Position numbers and translations under genes: made by a program. Positions 1 to 7,111 of a stretch of DNA of 12,495 bases are shown piece after piece. The number at the start of each line of letters is the position of its first letter. Within the stretch, counting starts at the first letter, position 1. Source of the DNA: Bacillota bacterium (GTDB lineage: Bacteria; Bacillota; Dethiobacteria; DTU022); NCBI GenBank assembly GCA_012510625.1, contig JAAZHP010000207.1, positions 1 through 12,495 on the forward strand, written 5' to 3'. The notes below the pieces were generated by a model. It ran no database searches. It was not told the origin of the DNA and worked only from the letters and a program-made list of their open reading frames with translations.

Positions 1-12
1 AGGAGGGCTGAC

Positions 13-678
13 ATGCGTCACTGGAAAATAGCGGCGGCGGGAGAGGGCGGCCAGGGGGTTCAGGCGCTGGCGGAGACGCTGGCCCTGGCAGCCTACCGGG
101 CCGGGTTGAAATCCCTCTATATACCCAACTTCGGCATCGAGCAGCGGGGCGGGGTCTCCCTGGCCTTTGTCCAGATTTCGCCGGAATCCATCGGCTCGCC
201 CAAGTTTTTGCAGGCCGATCTGGTGGCCGCCCTGAGCCCCCGTGCCCTGCGCCGCAGCGAGCAGTACCTCGGCCCGGAGACCATTATTCTCTACGACAAC
301 TCCCTAATCGACGCGCCGCAGGTCTCCGACCAGGTGGTGGGCCTGCAGTCTTACGACACCATTGCCCCGGACGCCTTTGCAGAAAAGATGAGCTACCGCG
401 ATAAGCGGCCGGCACTGGAGATGCCCTCCCGAAGGCTCATTGCCGTTGCCGCTTCAGACCTGGCGCGGCAGCGGCTGCACCCGCGTGTTTTTAACATGAT
501 TATCCTGGGGGCGATGGTGGAAATTACCGGCGCGGTGACGCTGGAGCAGGTTAAAGATGCGCTGGAGGAGAAACTGGAGCGCCGCTTTAAGAAGGACCCG
601 CGGTTGAGGGAGCATAATTTTGCGGCGCTGGAGCTGGGCGCCGCTGCCGTAAGAAAAAAAGCGCCGGCGCAGGCTTAG
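13..678 (+). CDS. 2-oxoacid:acceptor oxidoreductase, gamma subunit
   Basis: 221 aa. The family oxidatively decarboxylates 2-oxoacids (pyruvate, 2-oxoglutarate, branched-chain or indolepyruvate) to acyl-CoA and passes electrons to ferredoxin in the cytoplasm. Visible support is the N-terminal GEGGQGV glycine motif (residues 10-16) and the FGIEQRGGVS segment (40-49), both typical of the gamma domain. The ATG is placed by AGGAGGG at bases 1-7, five bases upstream. The family is usually about 180-200 aa, so this copy has a somewhat long basic C-terminus. The next gene is the matching ferredoxin subunit, whose ribosome site overlaps this stop codon, so the two are co-translated. Alpha and beta subunits are not in the window and are expected upstream. 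Substrate cannot be told from this subunit. Function class is sure; substrate is open. Confidence 0.9.
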   Translation: MRHWKIAAAGEGGQGVQALAETLALAAYRAGLKSLYIPNFGIEQRGGVSLAFVQISPESIGSPKFLQADLVAALSPRALRRSEQYLGPETIILYDNSLIDAPQVSDQVVGLQSYDTIAPDAFAEKMSYRDKRPALEMPSRRLIAVAASDLARQRLHPRVFNMIILGAMVEITGAVTLEQVKDALEEKLERRFKKDPRLREHNFAALELGAAAVRKKAPAQA

Positions 679-688
679 GAGAGAGCAG

Positions 689-958
689 ATGAGCAAAACC
701 TTTACCCGCTTCGAGGCGGCCAATGAGAAGGCCTACTTTTACATCTCGCCCGATCTCTGCAAGGGATGCGGCCTCTGTATCGAGAAATGCCCTTCCCAGG
801 TCATTGACTGGTCCACTCGCATCGGCGTTTACGGCACGCCCATCGTCGAGCCGAAACGGATGGAGCGCTGCACCGGCTGCCGGCTCTGCCAGTTTTTCTG
901 CCCTGATGCGGCCATCGACATCCTGAGAAAGGAAAAAGAGAGGCCGCGGGCGAAATAA
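689..958 (+). CDS. 2-oxoacid oxidoreductase ferredoxin subunit (2x[4Fe-4S])
   Basis: 89 aa. Small electron-transfer subunit carrying two [4Fe-4S] clusters, taking electrons from the catalytic subunits to external ferredoxin. Two complete cluster motifs are present: C24-x2-C27-x2-C30-x3-C34-P and C61-x2-C64-x2-C67-x3-C71-P. They are separated by an insert of about 26 residues, as in delta subunits of KOR/VOR-type enzymes. The ribosome site AGGAGAG (677-683) overlaps the stop of the gamma gene. The gene order gamma-delta at the operon end differs from the common delta-first order, so the operon is probably alpha-beta-gamma-delta. The gene ends 22 bp from a convergent gene, and no hairpin plus T-run terminator is seen in that gap. 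Confidence 0.92.
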   Translation: MSKTFTRFEAANEKAYFYISPDLCKGCGLCIEKCPSQVIDWSTRIGVYGTPIVEPKRMERCTGCRLCQFFCPDAAIDILRKEKERPRAK

Positions 959-980
959 ATGGCGGCGGCCGCGCGCTGAT

Positions 981-1610
981 TTACGGGCGGAGCCGCTGCA
1001 TCGCCTCCACGACCAGTGCGGGCAGGTGAGCGTAATCCTCAGTCGGCAGGTAAGAAGCGGCCTGCGCATCGAAGAGGATCGCCGCCGAAGGAGGCAGTTC
1101 GTCGTCCCCAGGCCAGAGGGTGAAATTGATCGGCACCCGCGGGAAGACGGGGATGACCATGCCGGTGCCGCTGCCCTCGAGGCGGCGGCCGCCGAGAGCG
1201 GAGGCAGCCTGAACAAAAGAGTCCGGGTCGGAGCCGAAGGCCTTTAAGAAGGGGAGTACGGCGCGGCGCCGGAAAGGTTCCATGTAGATATCGCCGCCCG
1301 GGAGATGGCGATAGGAGATCCACCGGCCGCTGAGGGGTTTCCCATCGGCGGTAACGAGGTAGTGCAGGATTAAGATAGAGAGATAGAGCGAGATCTCTTC
1401 GCCGCCGGTGCCGGCGACCTCGCCGCCGGGATGGAAGACCCGGTAAGGCCGGTTAATAAAAGGAACGGTGAAAAAGCTTTTTTGCTCCTGGAATTCGACA
1501 GCCGCGTTCCCGGCGATCGCGGCCGGATCCCGCGAGGCCAGCTTCTTTACTGCCTCATTGCGGGCTACGGCCAGGTTAAAAAAGCCGCCTTCGGGAGGGG
1601 GCGGTTTCAT
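981..1610 (-). CDS. DUF3786 family protein
   Basis: 209 aa, no known function. I recognise the DUF3786 pattern from SGRWISYRHLPGGDIY (residues 94-109), then a VFPR...LW.GDDE.PPSA.ILFD block (about 155-181), then YLPTED (187-192). The family is found mainly in strict anaerobes and sometimes sits with Fe-S or corrinoid proteins; this copy has no cysteine pairs, no signal peptide and no membrane segment. It is a soluble cytoplasmic protein by appearance. I chose the ATG at 1608-1610 because GGAGG lies ten bases upstream (1621-1625, minus strand). An in-frame ATG nine codons earlier (1635-1637) would put this ribosome site inside the gene. The gene diverges from the DUF523 gene and converges on the oxidoreductase operon, so it is probably transcribed alone. 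Confidence 0.8.
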   Translation of the reverse strand: MKPPPPEGGFFNLAVARNEAVKKLASRDPAAIAGNAAVEFQEQKSFFTVPFINRPYRVFHPGGEVAGTGGEEISLYLSILILHYLVTADGKPLSGRWISYRHLPGGDIYMEPFRRRAVLPFLKAFGSDPDSFVQAASALGGRRLEGSGTGMVIPVFPRVPINFTLWPGDDELPPSAAILFDAQAASYLPTEDYAHLPALVVEAMQRLRP

Positions 1611-1639
1611 GAAAAATACACCTCCAGAATCGCGCAAAT

Positions 1640-1645
1640 ATTATA
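1640..1645 (-). promoter_or_regulatory. candidate -10 for the DUF3786 gene, in a divergent promoter gap
   Basis: The minus strand reads TATAAT here, 15 bases upstream of GGAGG. The -35 at 17 bp spacing (GGCAAT, 1663-1668) is poor. The same AT-rich stretch read on the plus strand offers TATTAT (1639-1644) or TATACT (1642-1647), which could serve the DUF523 gene, again without a clear -35. Only the AT-rich core is certain. Confidence 0.35.
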
Positions 1646-1663
1646 CTCAACGGAGAGAAAACA

Positions 1664-2167
1664 TTGCCAGAAAAAGTCTACCTCGTCAGCGCCTGCCTCC
1701 TGGGGCTGGCTACCCGCTACGACGGCGGAGAGAATCGCTGCCCTTCGCTGCTCAGGTTATGCCGGGGCTGCCGGCTGCTGCCGGTCTGCCCGGAGCAGCT
1801 GGGCGGGCTGCCTACGCCGAGGCGCCCGGCTGAGATCCGCGGCGGCGACGGTTGCGCCGTGCTGCGGGGAGAGGCCGCGGTGATGGACGATGCAGGTGGC
1901 GACGTGACGGAACAATTTTTGCGCGGCGCCGCCGCCGTGCTGCAGCTGGCGCGGCTCTTCCGGGTTGACGGGGCTATTCTTAAATCGGGCAGCCCCTCCT
2001 GCGGCACCGGCCTTATCCGCGACGGGTCATTCAGCGGCCGCCGCCGGGCCGGCGACGGCGTCGCCGCGGCCCTGCTGAAGCTTAACGGCATCCCGGTATA
2101 CAGCGAGAAAATTTTGCCCCTCAGGCGGCGCCGATCTTCTCCAGGAAAGAAGCGATGGCCCCGTTAA
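1664..2167 (+). CDS. DUF523 family protein (TudS-like desulfidase candidate)
   Basis: 167 aa from a TTG start, set by GGAGAG at 1652-1657, six bases upstream. Family signatures are SACLLG (9-14), RYDGG (18-22), CPEQLGGLPTPRRPAE (42-57), KSGSPSCG (107-114) and GDGVAAALLKLNGI near the end. The three conserved cysteines C11, C42 and C113 match the [4Fe-4S] ligands known for TudS, a DUF523 thiouracil desulfidase. A role in removing sulfur from thiolated compounds or handling cluster-bound sulfide is therefore inferred; the substrate here is unknown. Extra cysteines at C26, C33 and C36 are not part of the signatures I know. The last 15 residues (153-167) form a very basic tail, past the usual family end, and lie antisense to the end of the hydrolase gene. 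It could be co-regulated with the DUF3786 gene through the shared upstream gap. Confidence 0.85.
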   Translation: MPEKVYLVSACLLGLATRYDGGENRCPSLLRLCRGCRLLPVCPEQLGGLPTPRRPAEIRGGDGCAVLRGEAAVMDDAGGDVTEQFLRGAAAVLQLARLFRVDGAILKSGSPSCGTGLIRDGSFSGRRRAGDGVAAALLKLNGIPVYSEKILPLRRRRSSPGKKRWPR

Positions 2168-2885
2168 CCTCCTGCGGCGCCTCCAGCATGACCATGTGGC
2201 CGGCGCCCTCCAGCTCCACCAGTTCCGCTCTCGGCAGCCGCTCCAGCAGGTAGCGGCTGTACTTGGGCGGGGTCATTTGGTCTTCCCGGCCGCAGATGAG
2301 CAGTACCGGCGGTTTGATTTCTGCCAGCCTCTCCATGCAGTCAAAGCTGTTGCAGGCGGTGAAGTCGGCAAAAAATGTCTGCGGCGGGACCGCGGCCATC
2401 TCCTGCCGCGCGCTTTCCAGGAGCTCCGCCGGGGCGGCCGGGCCGTAGGCATAATCAATCATAGCCGTGGGGAGATTTCCGCTCCGGCAGGCCTTCAGAA
2501 AAGGCGGCGCTACCCGCAGGCGGGCTCCGCAGCCGGCGAGGATAAGCCCGCTCAAGCTGTCGCCGTAATGCAGGGCGTAATCGAGAGCGACGGCTCCGCC
2601 CATGGAGTGCCCGGCCAGGACAAACTTTTTCAGGTCCAGGGCCGCGCTGAACTGGCGCAGAAATTCGCGGTAAGTGGCAATCTCAGAGGCGGGCTCCCCC
2701 CCCGAAGCCCCGTGTCCCGGCAGGTCCACCGCCAGCGGCGCGGCCGTCTCTTTAAGGCCCTCCAGCTGGTAGAGCCAGTGCCGGTGGCTGCCCCCGGCGC
2801 CGTGGCAGAAAAGCAGCGCCGTTTTTCCGGTGGAAAAGCTCCCGGCAAAGAAATATGATTTACCTTTAATCTCTATCCGGGGCAT
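2121..2885 (-). CDS. alpha/beta hydrolase
   Basis: 254 aa from the ATG. Numbering below is from the TTG one codon earlier. It has the alpha/beta hydrolase fold with all catalytic parts: HGAGGS oxyanion region (29-34), DLPGHG (55-60), nucleophile elbow GHSMGG with S95, the acid in GREDQMTP (D203) and the histidine in GAGHMVMLE (H231). It is a soluble esterase/lipase-like or carboxylesterase-like enzyme, and the substrate cannot be read from sequence. AAGGAGG (2894-2900, minus strand) lies eight bases from the ATG at 2883-2885 and five from the TTG at 2886-2888; the ATG is preferred. The 3' end overlaps the DUF523 gene by 47 bp in convergent orientation. It diverges from guaB, with a 166 bp gap between the start codons. 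No strong promoter was recognised for it. Confidence 0.85.
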   Translation of the reverse strand: MPRIEIKGKSYFFAGSFSTGKTALLFCHGAGGSHRHWLYQLEGLKETAAPLAVDLPGHGASGGEPASEIATYREFLRQFSAALDLKKFVLAGHSMGGAVALDYALHYGDSLSGLILAGCGARLRVAPPFLKACRSGNLPTAMIDYAYGPAAPAELLESARQEMAAVPPQTFFADFTACNSFDCMERLAEIKPPVLLICGREDQMTPPKYSRYLLERLPRAELVELEGAGHMVMLEAPQEVNGAIASFLEKIGAA

Positions 2886-2980
2886 CAATTTCGCCTCCTT
2901 TAATTTAATCCTCTAATTCTTCTTGCAGTTCAAAAATCCTTTTTCAGCGGCTCCTGGAAAACCTTGCCAGTAAGGAGTGG

Positions 2981-3009
2981 TTGACACCGGCGGGGGGAAT
3001 TGCTATCAT
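2981..3009 (+). promoter_or_regulatory. guaB promoter (sigma-A type)
   Basis: TTGACA (2981-2986), a 17 bp spacer, then TATCAT (3004-3009) preceded by TGC, giving an extended -10. This is close to ideal. The transcript should begin near 3016, leaving a leader of only about 36 nt, too short for a purine riboswitch. It also rules out the in-frame GTG at 2977 as the guaB start. Confidence 0.85.
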
Positions 3010-3051
3010 AATTTCAATTACACGGGGACGGGATCCCGGGAGGGCATTGAG

Positions 3052-4506
3052 ATGCGGGATGATAAGTTTTCCCTGGAAGGGCTAACCTTTGACGATGTGC
3101 TGCTCATTCCGGCGCGATCAAGGGTCATGCCGCGGGATGTGGAGGTCTCCACCAGCCTTACCCGCGAGATCAGGCTGAACCTGCCGCTCATGTCTGCGGG
3201 CATGGATACGGTAACCGAGGCCCGCATGGCCATTGCCATGGCCCGGGAAGGCGGTATCGGCGTAATCCACCGGAATATGCCCGCGGAGCGGCAAGCTGAA
3301 GAAGTAGACAAGGTGAAGCGCTCCGAGCACGGCGTGATCACCGACCCCTTCCATCTTTCACCGGAGCATACGCTGAACGATGCCGCCGCCCTGATGGAGC
3401 GCTACCGCATCTCCGGCGTTCCGGTAACCGTAGGGGGGCGGCTGGTGGGGATTATCACCAACCGCGATCTGCGTTTTGAGGACGATTACACCAGGCCTAT
3501 CGGTGATGTGATGACCAAGGAAGGTCTGGTCACCGCCCCGGAGGGGACTACCCTGAAGGAGGCGCAGGAGATCCTGCGCCGGCACAAGGTGGAAAAGCTG
3601 CCCATAGTGGACGACGAATTCAACCTTAAAGGGCTCATCACGATCAAGGATATCGAGAAGAGCATCCAGTATCCCCGCTCGGCCAAGGATGGCAGGGGGC
3701 GCCTGCTGGCGGCGGCGGCGGTAGGTGTGGGCCAGGCTGAAGTCAAGAGAGCGGAAGCGCTTGCCGAGGCGGGAGTGGACCTGCTGGTGGTCGATTCGGC
3801 GCACGGTCACGCTCAAGCGGTGCTCGACATGGTCCGTGCCTTAAGGAAGCGCTTTTCCGATCTGCAGATCGTGGCCGGAAACGTGGCCACCGCCGAGGGG
3901 GCCCGCGACCTGGTCAAGGCCGGCGCCGACGCGGTAAAGGTGGGCGTGGGCCCGGGCTCCATCTGCACCACCCGGGTCATCGCCGGCATCGGGGTTCCCC
4001 AGGTAACGGCAATTTACGAGGCGGCCCGGGTTTGCTGCGAGGTTGGAGTTCCCGTCATTGCCGACGGGGGGATCAAATACTCCGGAGATATCACCAAGGC
4101 CATCGCCGCGGGAGCGGACGTGGTCATGATCGGCAGCCTCCTGGCCGGAACGGAGGAGAGCCCGGGCGAGTTCGAGATCTACCAGGGGCGCAGCTACAAG
4201 GTCTACCGGGGTATGGGTTCCCTGGGTGCGATGAAAGAGGGATCGCGCGACCGCTATTTCCAGGAGCACGAGCAGAAGCTGGTGCCGGAAGGCATTGAGG
4301 GGCGGGTTCCCTTTCGCGGCACCGTCAGCGACATGGTCTACCAGCTTATTGGCGGCCTGCGGGCGGGGATGGGCTACTGCGGCGCGAAAAATATCGAGGA
4401 GCTGCAGCGCAAGAGCAAGTTTATCCGCATCACCGGCCCGGGCCTCGTTGAAAGCCATCCACACGGCGTCCAGATCACCAAGGAGGCTCCCAATTACAGC
4501 TTCTAG
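3052..4506 (+). CDS. guaB: IMP dehydrogenase
   Basis: 484 aa, normal length. Catalyses the NAD-dependent oxidation of IMP to XMP, the committed step of GMP synthesis, as a cytoplasmic tetramer/octamer. The N-terminus (FSLEGLTFDDVLLIPARS) and the SAGMDTVTEARMA segment are diagnostic. A pair of CBS domains (about residues 93-205) is inserted in the TIM barrel. The active-site loop GPGSICTTR carries the catalytic C305, and the mobile flap GSRDRYF carries R401-Y402. GGGAGGG (3038-3044) sits seven bases before the ATG at 3052. An in-frame GTG at 2977 would add 25 residues that overlap the promoter and match nothing in the family. The gene appears monocistronic: 187 bp separate it from tmk. Confidence 0.98.
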   Translation: MRDDKFSLEGLTFDDVLLIPARSRVMPRDVEVSTSLTREIRLNLPLMSAGMDTVTEARMAIAMAREGGIGVIHRNMPAERQAEEVDKVKRSEHGVITDPFHLSPEHTLNDAAALMERYRISGVPVTVGGRLVGIITNRDLRFEDDYTRPIGDVMTKEGLVTAPEGTTLKEAQEILRRHKVEKLPIVDDEFNLKGLITIKDIEKSIQYPRSAKDGRGRLLAAAAVGVGQAEVKRAEALAEAGVDLLVVDSAHGHAQAVLDMVRALRKRFSDLQIVAGNVATAEGARDLVKAGADAVKVGVGPGSICTTRVIAGIGVPQVTAIYEAARVCCEVGVPVIADGGIKYSGDITKAIAAGADVVMIGSLLAGTEESPGEFEIYQGRSYKVYRGMGSLGAMKEGSRDRYFQEHEQKLVPEGIEGRVPFRGTVSDMVYQLIGGLRAGMGYCGAKNIEELQRKSKFIRITGPGLVESHPHGVQITKEAPNYSF

Positions 4507-4595
4507 CCTCCGGCGCGCGTTTCACTCCCCTTCTCCTTTTCAAAAAGAAGAGCTTCTGGCATTTTCCGTATTCACACTCTTTTGTGGCCATGTTG

Positions 4596-4647
4596 CCGCG
4601 AAGCAGGGTGAGACCTTTCCTGTCACTCGCATTTACGCGGTTTTTTT
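4596..4647 (+). terminator. possible terminator or leader hairpin before tmk
   Basis: CCGCG (4596-4600) can pair with CGCGG (4636-4640), directly followed by seven T (4641-4647). Two mutually exclusive inner hairpins lie between: CAGG/CCTG (4604-4607 with 4619-4622) and GTGA/TCAC (4608-4611 with 4623-4626). The closing stem is short, so this is a weak intrinsic terminator by eye. It would end guaB transcription just before the tmk promoter. No known riboswitch pattern was recognised. Confidence 0.4.
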
Positions 4648-4648
4648 A

Positions 4649-4657
4649 TGCTATAAT
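4649..4657 (+). promoter_or_regulatory. tmk operon promoter (extended -10)
   Basis: TGC followed by a perfect TATAAT (4652-4657). The -35 position at 17 bp spacing (4629-4634) is a poor match, so recognition would depend on the extended -10. The expected start near 4664 leaves about 30 nt of leader before the tmk TTG. Confidence 0.6.
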
Positions 4658-4693
4658 TGATTAAAAGCAACTTGTTTAAAAGAAGGGACAGGG

Positions 4694-5338
4694 TTGAGCG
4701 GTTTTCTAATTTCACTGGAGGGAATTGACGGATGCGGCAAGACCACCCAGGCGCGCCTGCTGAAGGAGCGGCTGGAGCGGGAAGCGATCCCCCATCTGTT
4801 AACCCGCGAGCCCGGCGGCACCGCCGCCGGGGAGAAGATCCGCCTGCTGCTGCTGCAGCAAAAGGAACATTCCCTGACCAACAATACGGAAATTCTGCTG
4901 TACATGGCAGCGCGGGCGGAGCTTGTAGAGACCGTGATCGGGCCCGCCCTTGCTGCGGGACAGCTGGTCATATGTGACCGCTATGTTGATTCCACTGTTG
5001 CCTACCAGGGATACGGCGGAGGCGGCGACCGGGACTGGATCCGCGCCCTTAACGAAAAAGCAGCAGGGAATTGCCGGCCCCATCTGACCTTTCTGTTCGA
5101 TCTCTCTGTCGAAGAGGCCCTCCGCCGCCGCGGCAGCGGGGGTGATCGCGTGGAAGAGCGGGCTCTCTCCTATCACCGCCGGGTGCGCCAGGGTTACCTG
5201 GCCATCGCCGCCGCGGAGCCGGAGCGGATTATCTTGATCGATGCTGCCGCCCCGGCGGAGCGGCAGCACCGGGAAATCTGGACGAAGTTGCGCTCCCTGG
5301 TCCCGCTTTTGGAAACGGGAGGTTTTGATGAACTTTAA
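4694..5338 (+). CDS. tmk: thymidylate kinase
   Basis: 214 aa, normal for the family. Phosphorylates dTMP to dTDP with ATP, needed for dTTP supply. The P-loop is GIDGCGKTT (10-18). The TREPGGT motif binds dTMP, and DRY is at 95-97 within CDRYVDSTVAYQGYG. The LID segment (RRRGSGGDRVE, about 144-154) is arginine-rich while the P-loop lacks the basic residue, which fits the bacterial type II enzyme. Start is TTG at 4694, with AGAAGGG upstream (4681-4687). The last 11 bp overlap holB. In B. subtilis yaaQ and yaaR separate tmk from holB; both are absent here. Confidence 0.97.
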   Translation: MSGFLISLEGIDGCGKTTQARLLKERLEREAIPHLLTREPGGTAAGEKIRLLLLQQKEHSLTNNTEILLYMAARAELVETVIGPALAAGQLVICDRYVDSTVAYQGYGGGGDRDWIRALNEKAAGNCRPHLTFLFDLSVEEALRRRGSGGDRVEERALSYHRRVRQGYLAIAAAEPERIILIDAAAPAERQHREIWTKLRSLVPLLETGGFDEL

Positions 5339-6317
5339 AGATCTTTACGGACAGGCGGAGCTGCGCCGCGCCCTTGCCGGGGCTCTCACTGCGGGGACGT
5401 TGAGCCATGCCGTGCTTATCTGCGGTCCTTCCGGAAGCGGGAAGAAGAGCTGGGGACTGGCGCTGGCGGCGGCCCTGCTCTGTCAAGGGCGGGAATACGC
5501 GGAATCCTGCGGCCGCTGCCGCTCATGCCGCCTCTTCAAGTCGGGTATCCATCCGGCCTTCTTTCATATCCGGCCGCAGGGCCGCCGGCTGGGAATAGAT
5601 CAGATTCGCCGTATCCGGGGCAATTTTTATCTGGAAGGCGGCAACCGGGTCTGCCTCATCGAAGAAGCCGAGCAGATGACCGCCGAAGCCTGCGCCTCTC
5701 TCTTGAAGATACTGGAAGAGCCTCCCCCCCGTCTTTACTTTATTTTACTCACCGGCCGGCCGAAGCGGCTGCCCGGGACGATAGTTTCACGCTGCCAGTG
5801 TTTTACGCTGCAGCCTTTAAAAAAAGAGGAAATACTGGATCTGCTAAAGCGGCAAAAAGGGCTTGCCCCGGAGAAAGCGCTCCTGCTGTCTCGTTTAAGC
5901 AAAGGGCTGCCGGGGATGGCCTTGAAGCTGGCCGAAGATCCCTCTTTCGAAGGGCGGCTTGCGGAGGCATCAGAGCTGGCCTACAGGCTGGCAGCAGGCG
6001 GGTGGACTTCGCGGGAGCTTCTTTCCCTGGCTGAATCGCTGACCGGGAGGGAAGATCTTGCATTTTTCCTGGAGCTGGTCTGCCTTTTCTACCGGGACGG
6101 CTTGATTTATTTGCTTTGCGGCAGCGAGGAACTGCTGGTCCAGCCGTCAGAGGCGAAGCGCTGGGCCAGGGCGGCCTCCCCTAATGCCCTGGAAGAGGCG
6201 ATGGAAATGCTCCAGAAACTGGTCCAGGAACTCGGCGAGACCAATGTGAACCGCAGGCTTGCCCTTGAAGGGACGCTGTTGCAATTGAAAAGGAGGTTTG
6301 CCTCATGCCCAGGGTAA
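5328..6317 (+). CDS. holB: DNA polymerase III delta' subunit
   Basis: 329 aa. Non-catalytic AAA+ stator subunit of the clamp loader that places the beta sliding clamp on primed DNA. Walker A-like GPSGSGKKS (33-41) and a zinc-binding set C52, C61, C64, C67 are visible. The Walker B position is degenerate (LIEEAEQM, 110-117). LLKILEEPP (125-133) and the SRC sensor (154-156) follow. Degenerate Walker motifs are normal for delta' and separate it from DnaX. The ATG at 5328 has GGGAGG five bases upstream. The coding ends overlap tmk by 11 bp and ricT by 13 bp, so translation is coupled across all three. An upstream in-frame extension inside tmk (from 5241) has no family support. Confidence 0.95.
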   Translation: MNFKDLYGQAELRRALAGALTAGTLSHAVLICGPSGSGKKSWGLALAAALLCQGREYAESCGRCRSCRLFKSGIHPAFFHIRPQGRRLGIDQIRRIRGNFYLEGGNRVCLIEEAEQMTAEACASLLKILEEPPPRLYFILLTGRPKRLPGTIVSRCQCFTLQPLKKEEILDLLKRQKGLAPEKALLLSRLSKGLPGMALKLAEDPSFEGRLAEASELAYRLAAGGWTSRELLSLAESLTGREDLAFFLELVCLFYRDGLIYLLCGSEELLVQPSEAKRWARAASPNALEEAMEMLQKLVQELGETNVNRRLALEGTLLQLKRRFASCPG

Positions 6318-7105
6318 TCGGAGTTCGCTTCCGCCGGGCGGGGAAGATCTATCATTTTGACCCCGGCGGGCTAAAGATAGAGCGGGGAACCAATGTTATC
6401 GTGGAGACAGCCCGCGGGCTGGAGATGGGCCAGGTTGTAATTGGGGAAAAGGAGCTGCCGGAAGACGAGCTGGTAATGCCTTTAAAGAAGGTGCTGCGTC
6501 TAGCCGGCGAAGCCGATCTCCGCCAGGTAGAGGAAAACAAGAAAAAGGAAGCGGAGGCGCTCCCCAAGTGCCAGGCCCAAATAGAACGCCATGGTTTGAA
6601 TATGAAGCTGGTGGGGGCGGAGTATACTTTCGACCGCAGCAAGATCATCTTCTATTTTACCTCGGACGAGCGGGTTGACTTTCGCGAACTGGTCAAAGAT
6701 CTTGCCGCCATCTTCAGGACGCGCATCGAGCTGCGCCAGATCGGCGTTCGCGATGAAGCCAAGCTGAAGGGGGGCATAGGCCCCTGCGGGCGCAGTTTCT
6801 GCTGCGACAGCTTCCTGGAAGAATTCGCCCCGGTTTCGATTCGCATGGCCAAGGGGCAGAACCTCTCGCTCAATCCTACTAAAATTTCCGGTGTCTGCGG
6901 CCGGCTCATGTGCTGCCTGCGCTTTGAAATGAGCGCTTACGAAGAGGCGCGTGAAGAGATGCCCCAGCCGGGGGAAGAGGTGGTGACGCCTGACGGAGAG
7001 GGGCAGGTTATGCGGTCCGATCCGGTTAGAAAAGTGGTCCAGGTTAAGCTCCGCGAGTCGGACTGTACCAGGGAATTCCCGGCCGAAGAGGTGGACCGGC
7101 TGTAA
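6305..7105 (+). CDS. ricT: PSP1-domain protein RicT (YaaT)
   Basis: 266 aa. In B. subtilis RicT joins RicA (YmcA) and RicF (YlbF) in the Y-complex, which guides RNase Y processing of mRNA and promotes sporulation, competence and biofilm entry; the complex binds [4Fe-4S] clusters. Here the PSP1 domain has the expected cysteines: IGPCGRSFCC (C161, C166, C167) and SGVCGRLMCC (C198, C203, C204). AGGAGG (6291-6296) lies eight bases before the ATG at 6305. Position after holB is conserved in Firmicutes. RicA and RicF are not in this window. No signal peptide or membrane segment is seen. A strong hairpin follows the stop. Confidence 0.95.
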   Translation: MPRVIGVRFRRAGKIYHFDPGGLKIERGTNVIVETARGLEMGQVVIGEKELPEDELVMPLKKVLRLAGEADLRQVEENKKKEAEALPKCQAQIERHGLNMKLVGAEYTFDRSKIIFYFTSDERVDFRELVKDLAAIFRTRIELRQIGVRDEAKLKGGIGPCGRSFCCDSFLEEFAPVSIRMAKGQNLSLNPTKISGVCGRLMCCLRFEMSAYEEAREEMPQPGEEVVTPDGEGQVMRSDPVRKVVQVKLRESDCTREFPAEEVDRL

Positions 7106-7111
7106 TAAGAA

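Noticed and set aside
959..980. Terminator between the ferredoxin and DUF3786 genes
   Set aside because: The gap holds a GCGGCCGC palindrome but no proper stem with a T-run on either strand.
587..1216. Open frame of 209 codons on the minus strand across the ferredoxin and DUF3786 region
   Set aside because: It overlaps the ferredoxin gene and the real DUF3786 frame, and its Arg/Ser-rich translation matches no family.
3010..3051. Purine riboswitch before guaB
   Set aside because: The leader after the promoter is only about 36 nt and has no three-way junction pattern.
3841..4464. Open frame of 207 codons on the minus strand within guaB
   Set aside because: Antisense to conserved IMP dehydrogenase sequence, with no domain signature.
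4540..4558. Short AGAAG/CTTCT inverted repeat after guaB as a terminator
   Set aside because: The stem is five pairs with a two-base loop and no T-run follows.
5525..6034. Open plus-strand frame of 169 codons inside holB
   Set aside because: Frame-shifted shadow of holB with low-complexity composition; the holB frame is intact and carries all motifs.
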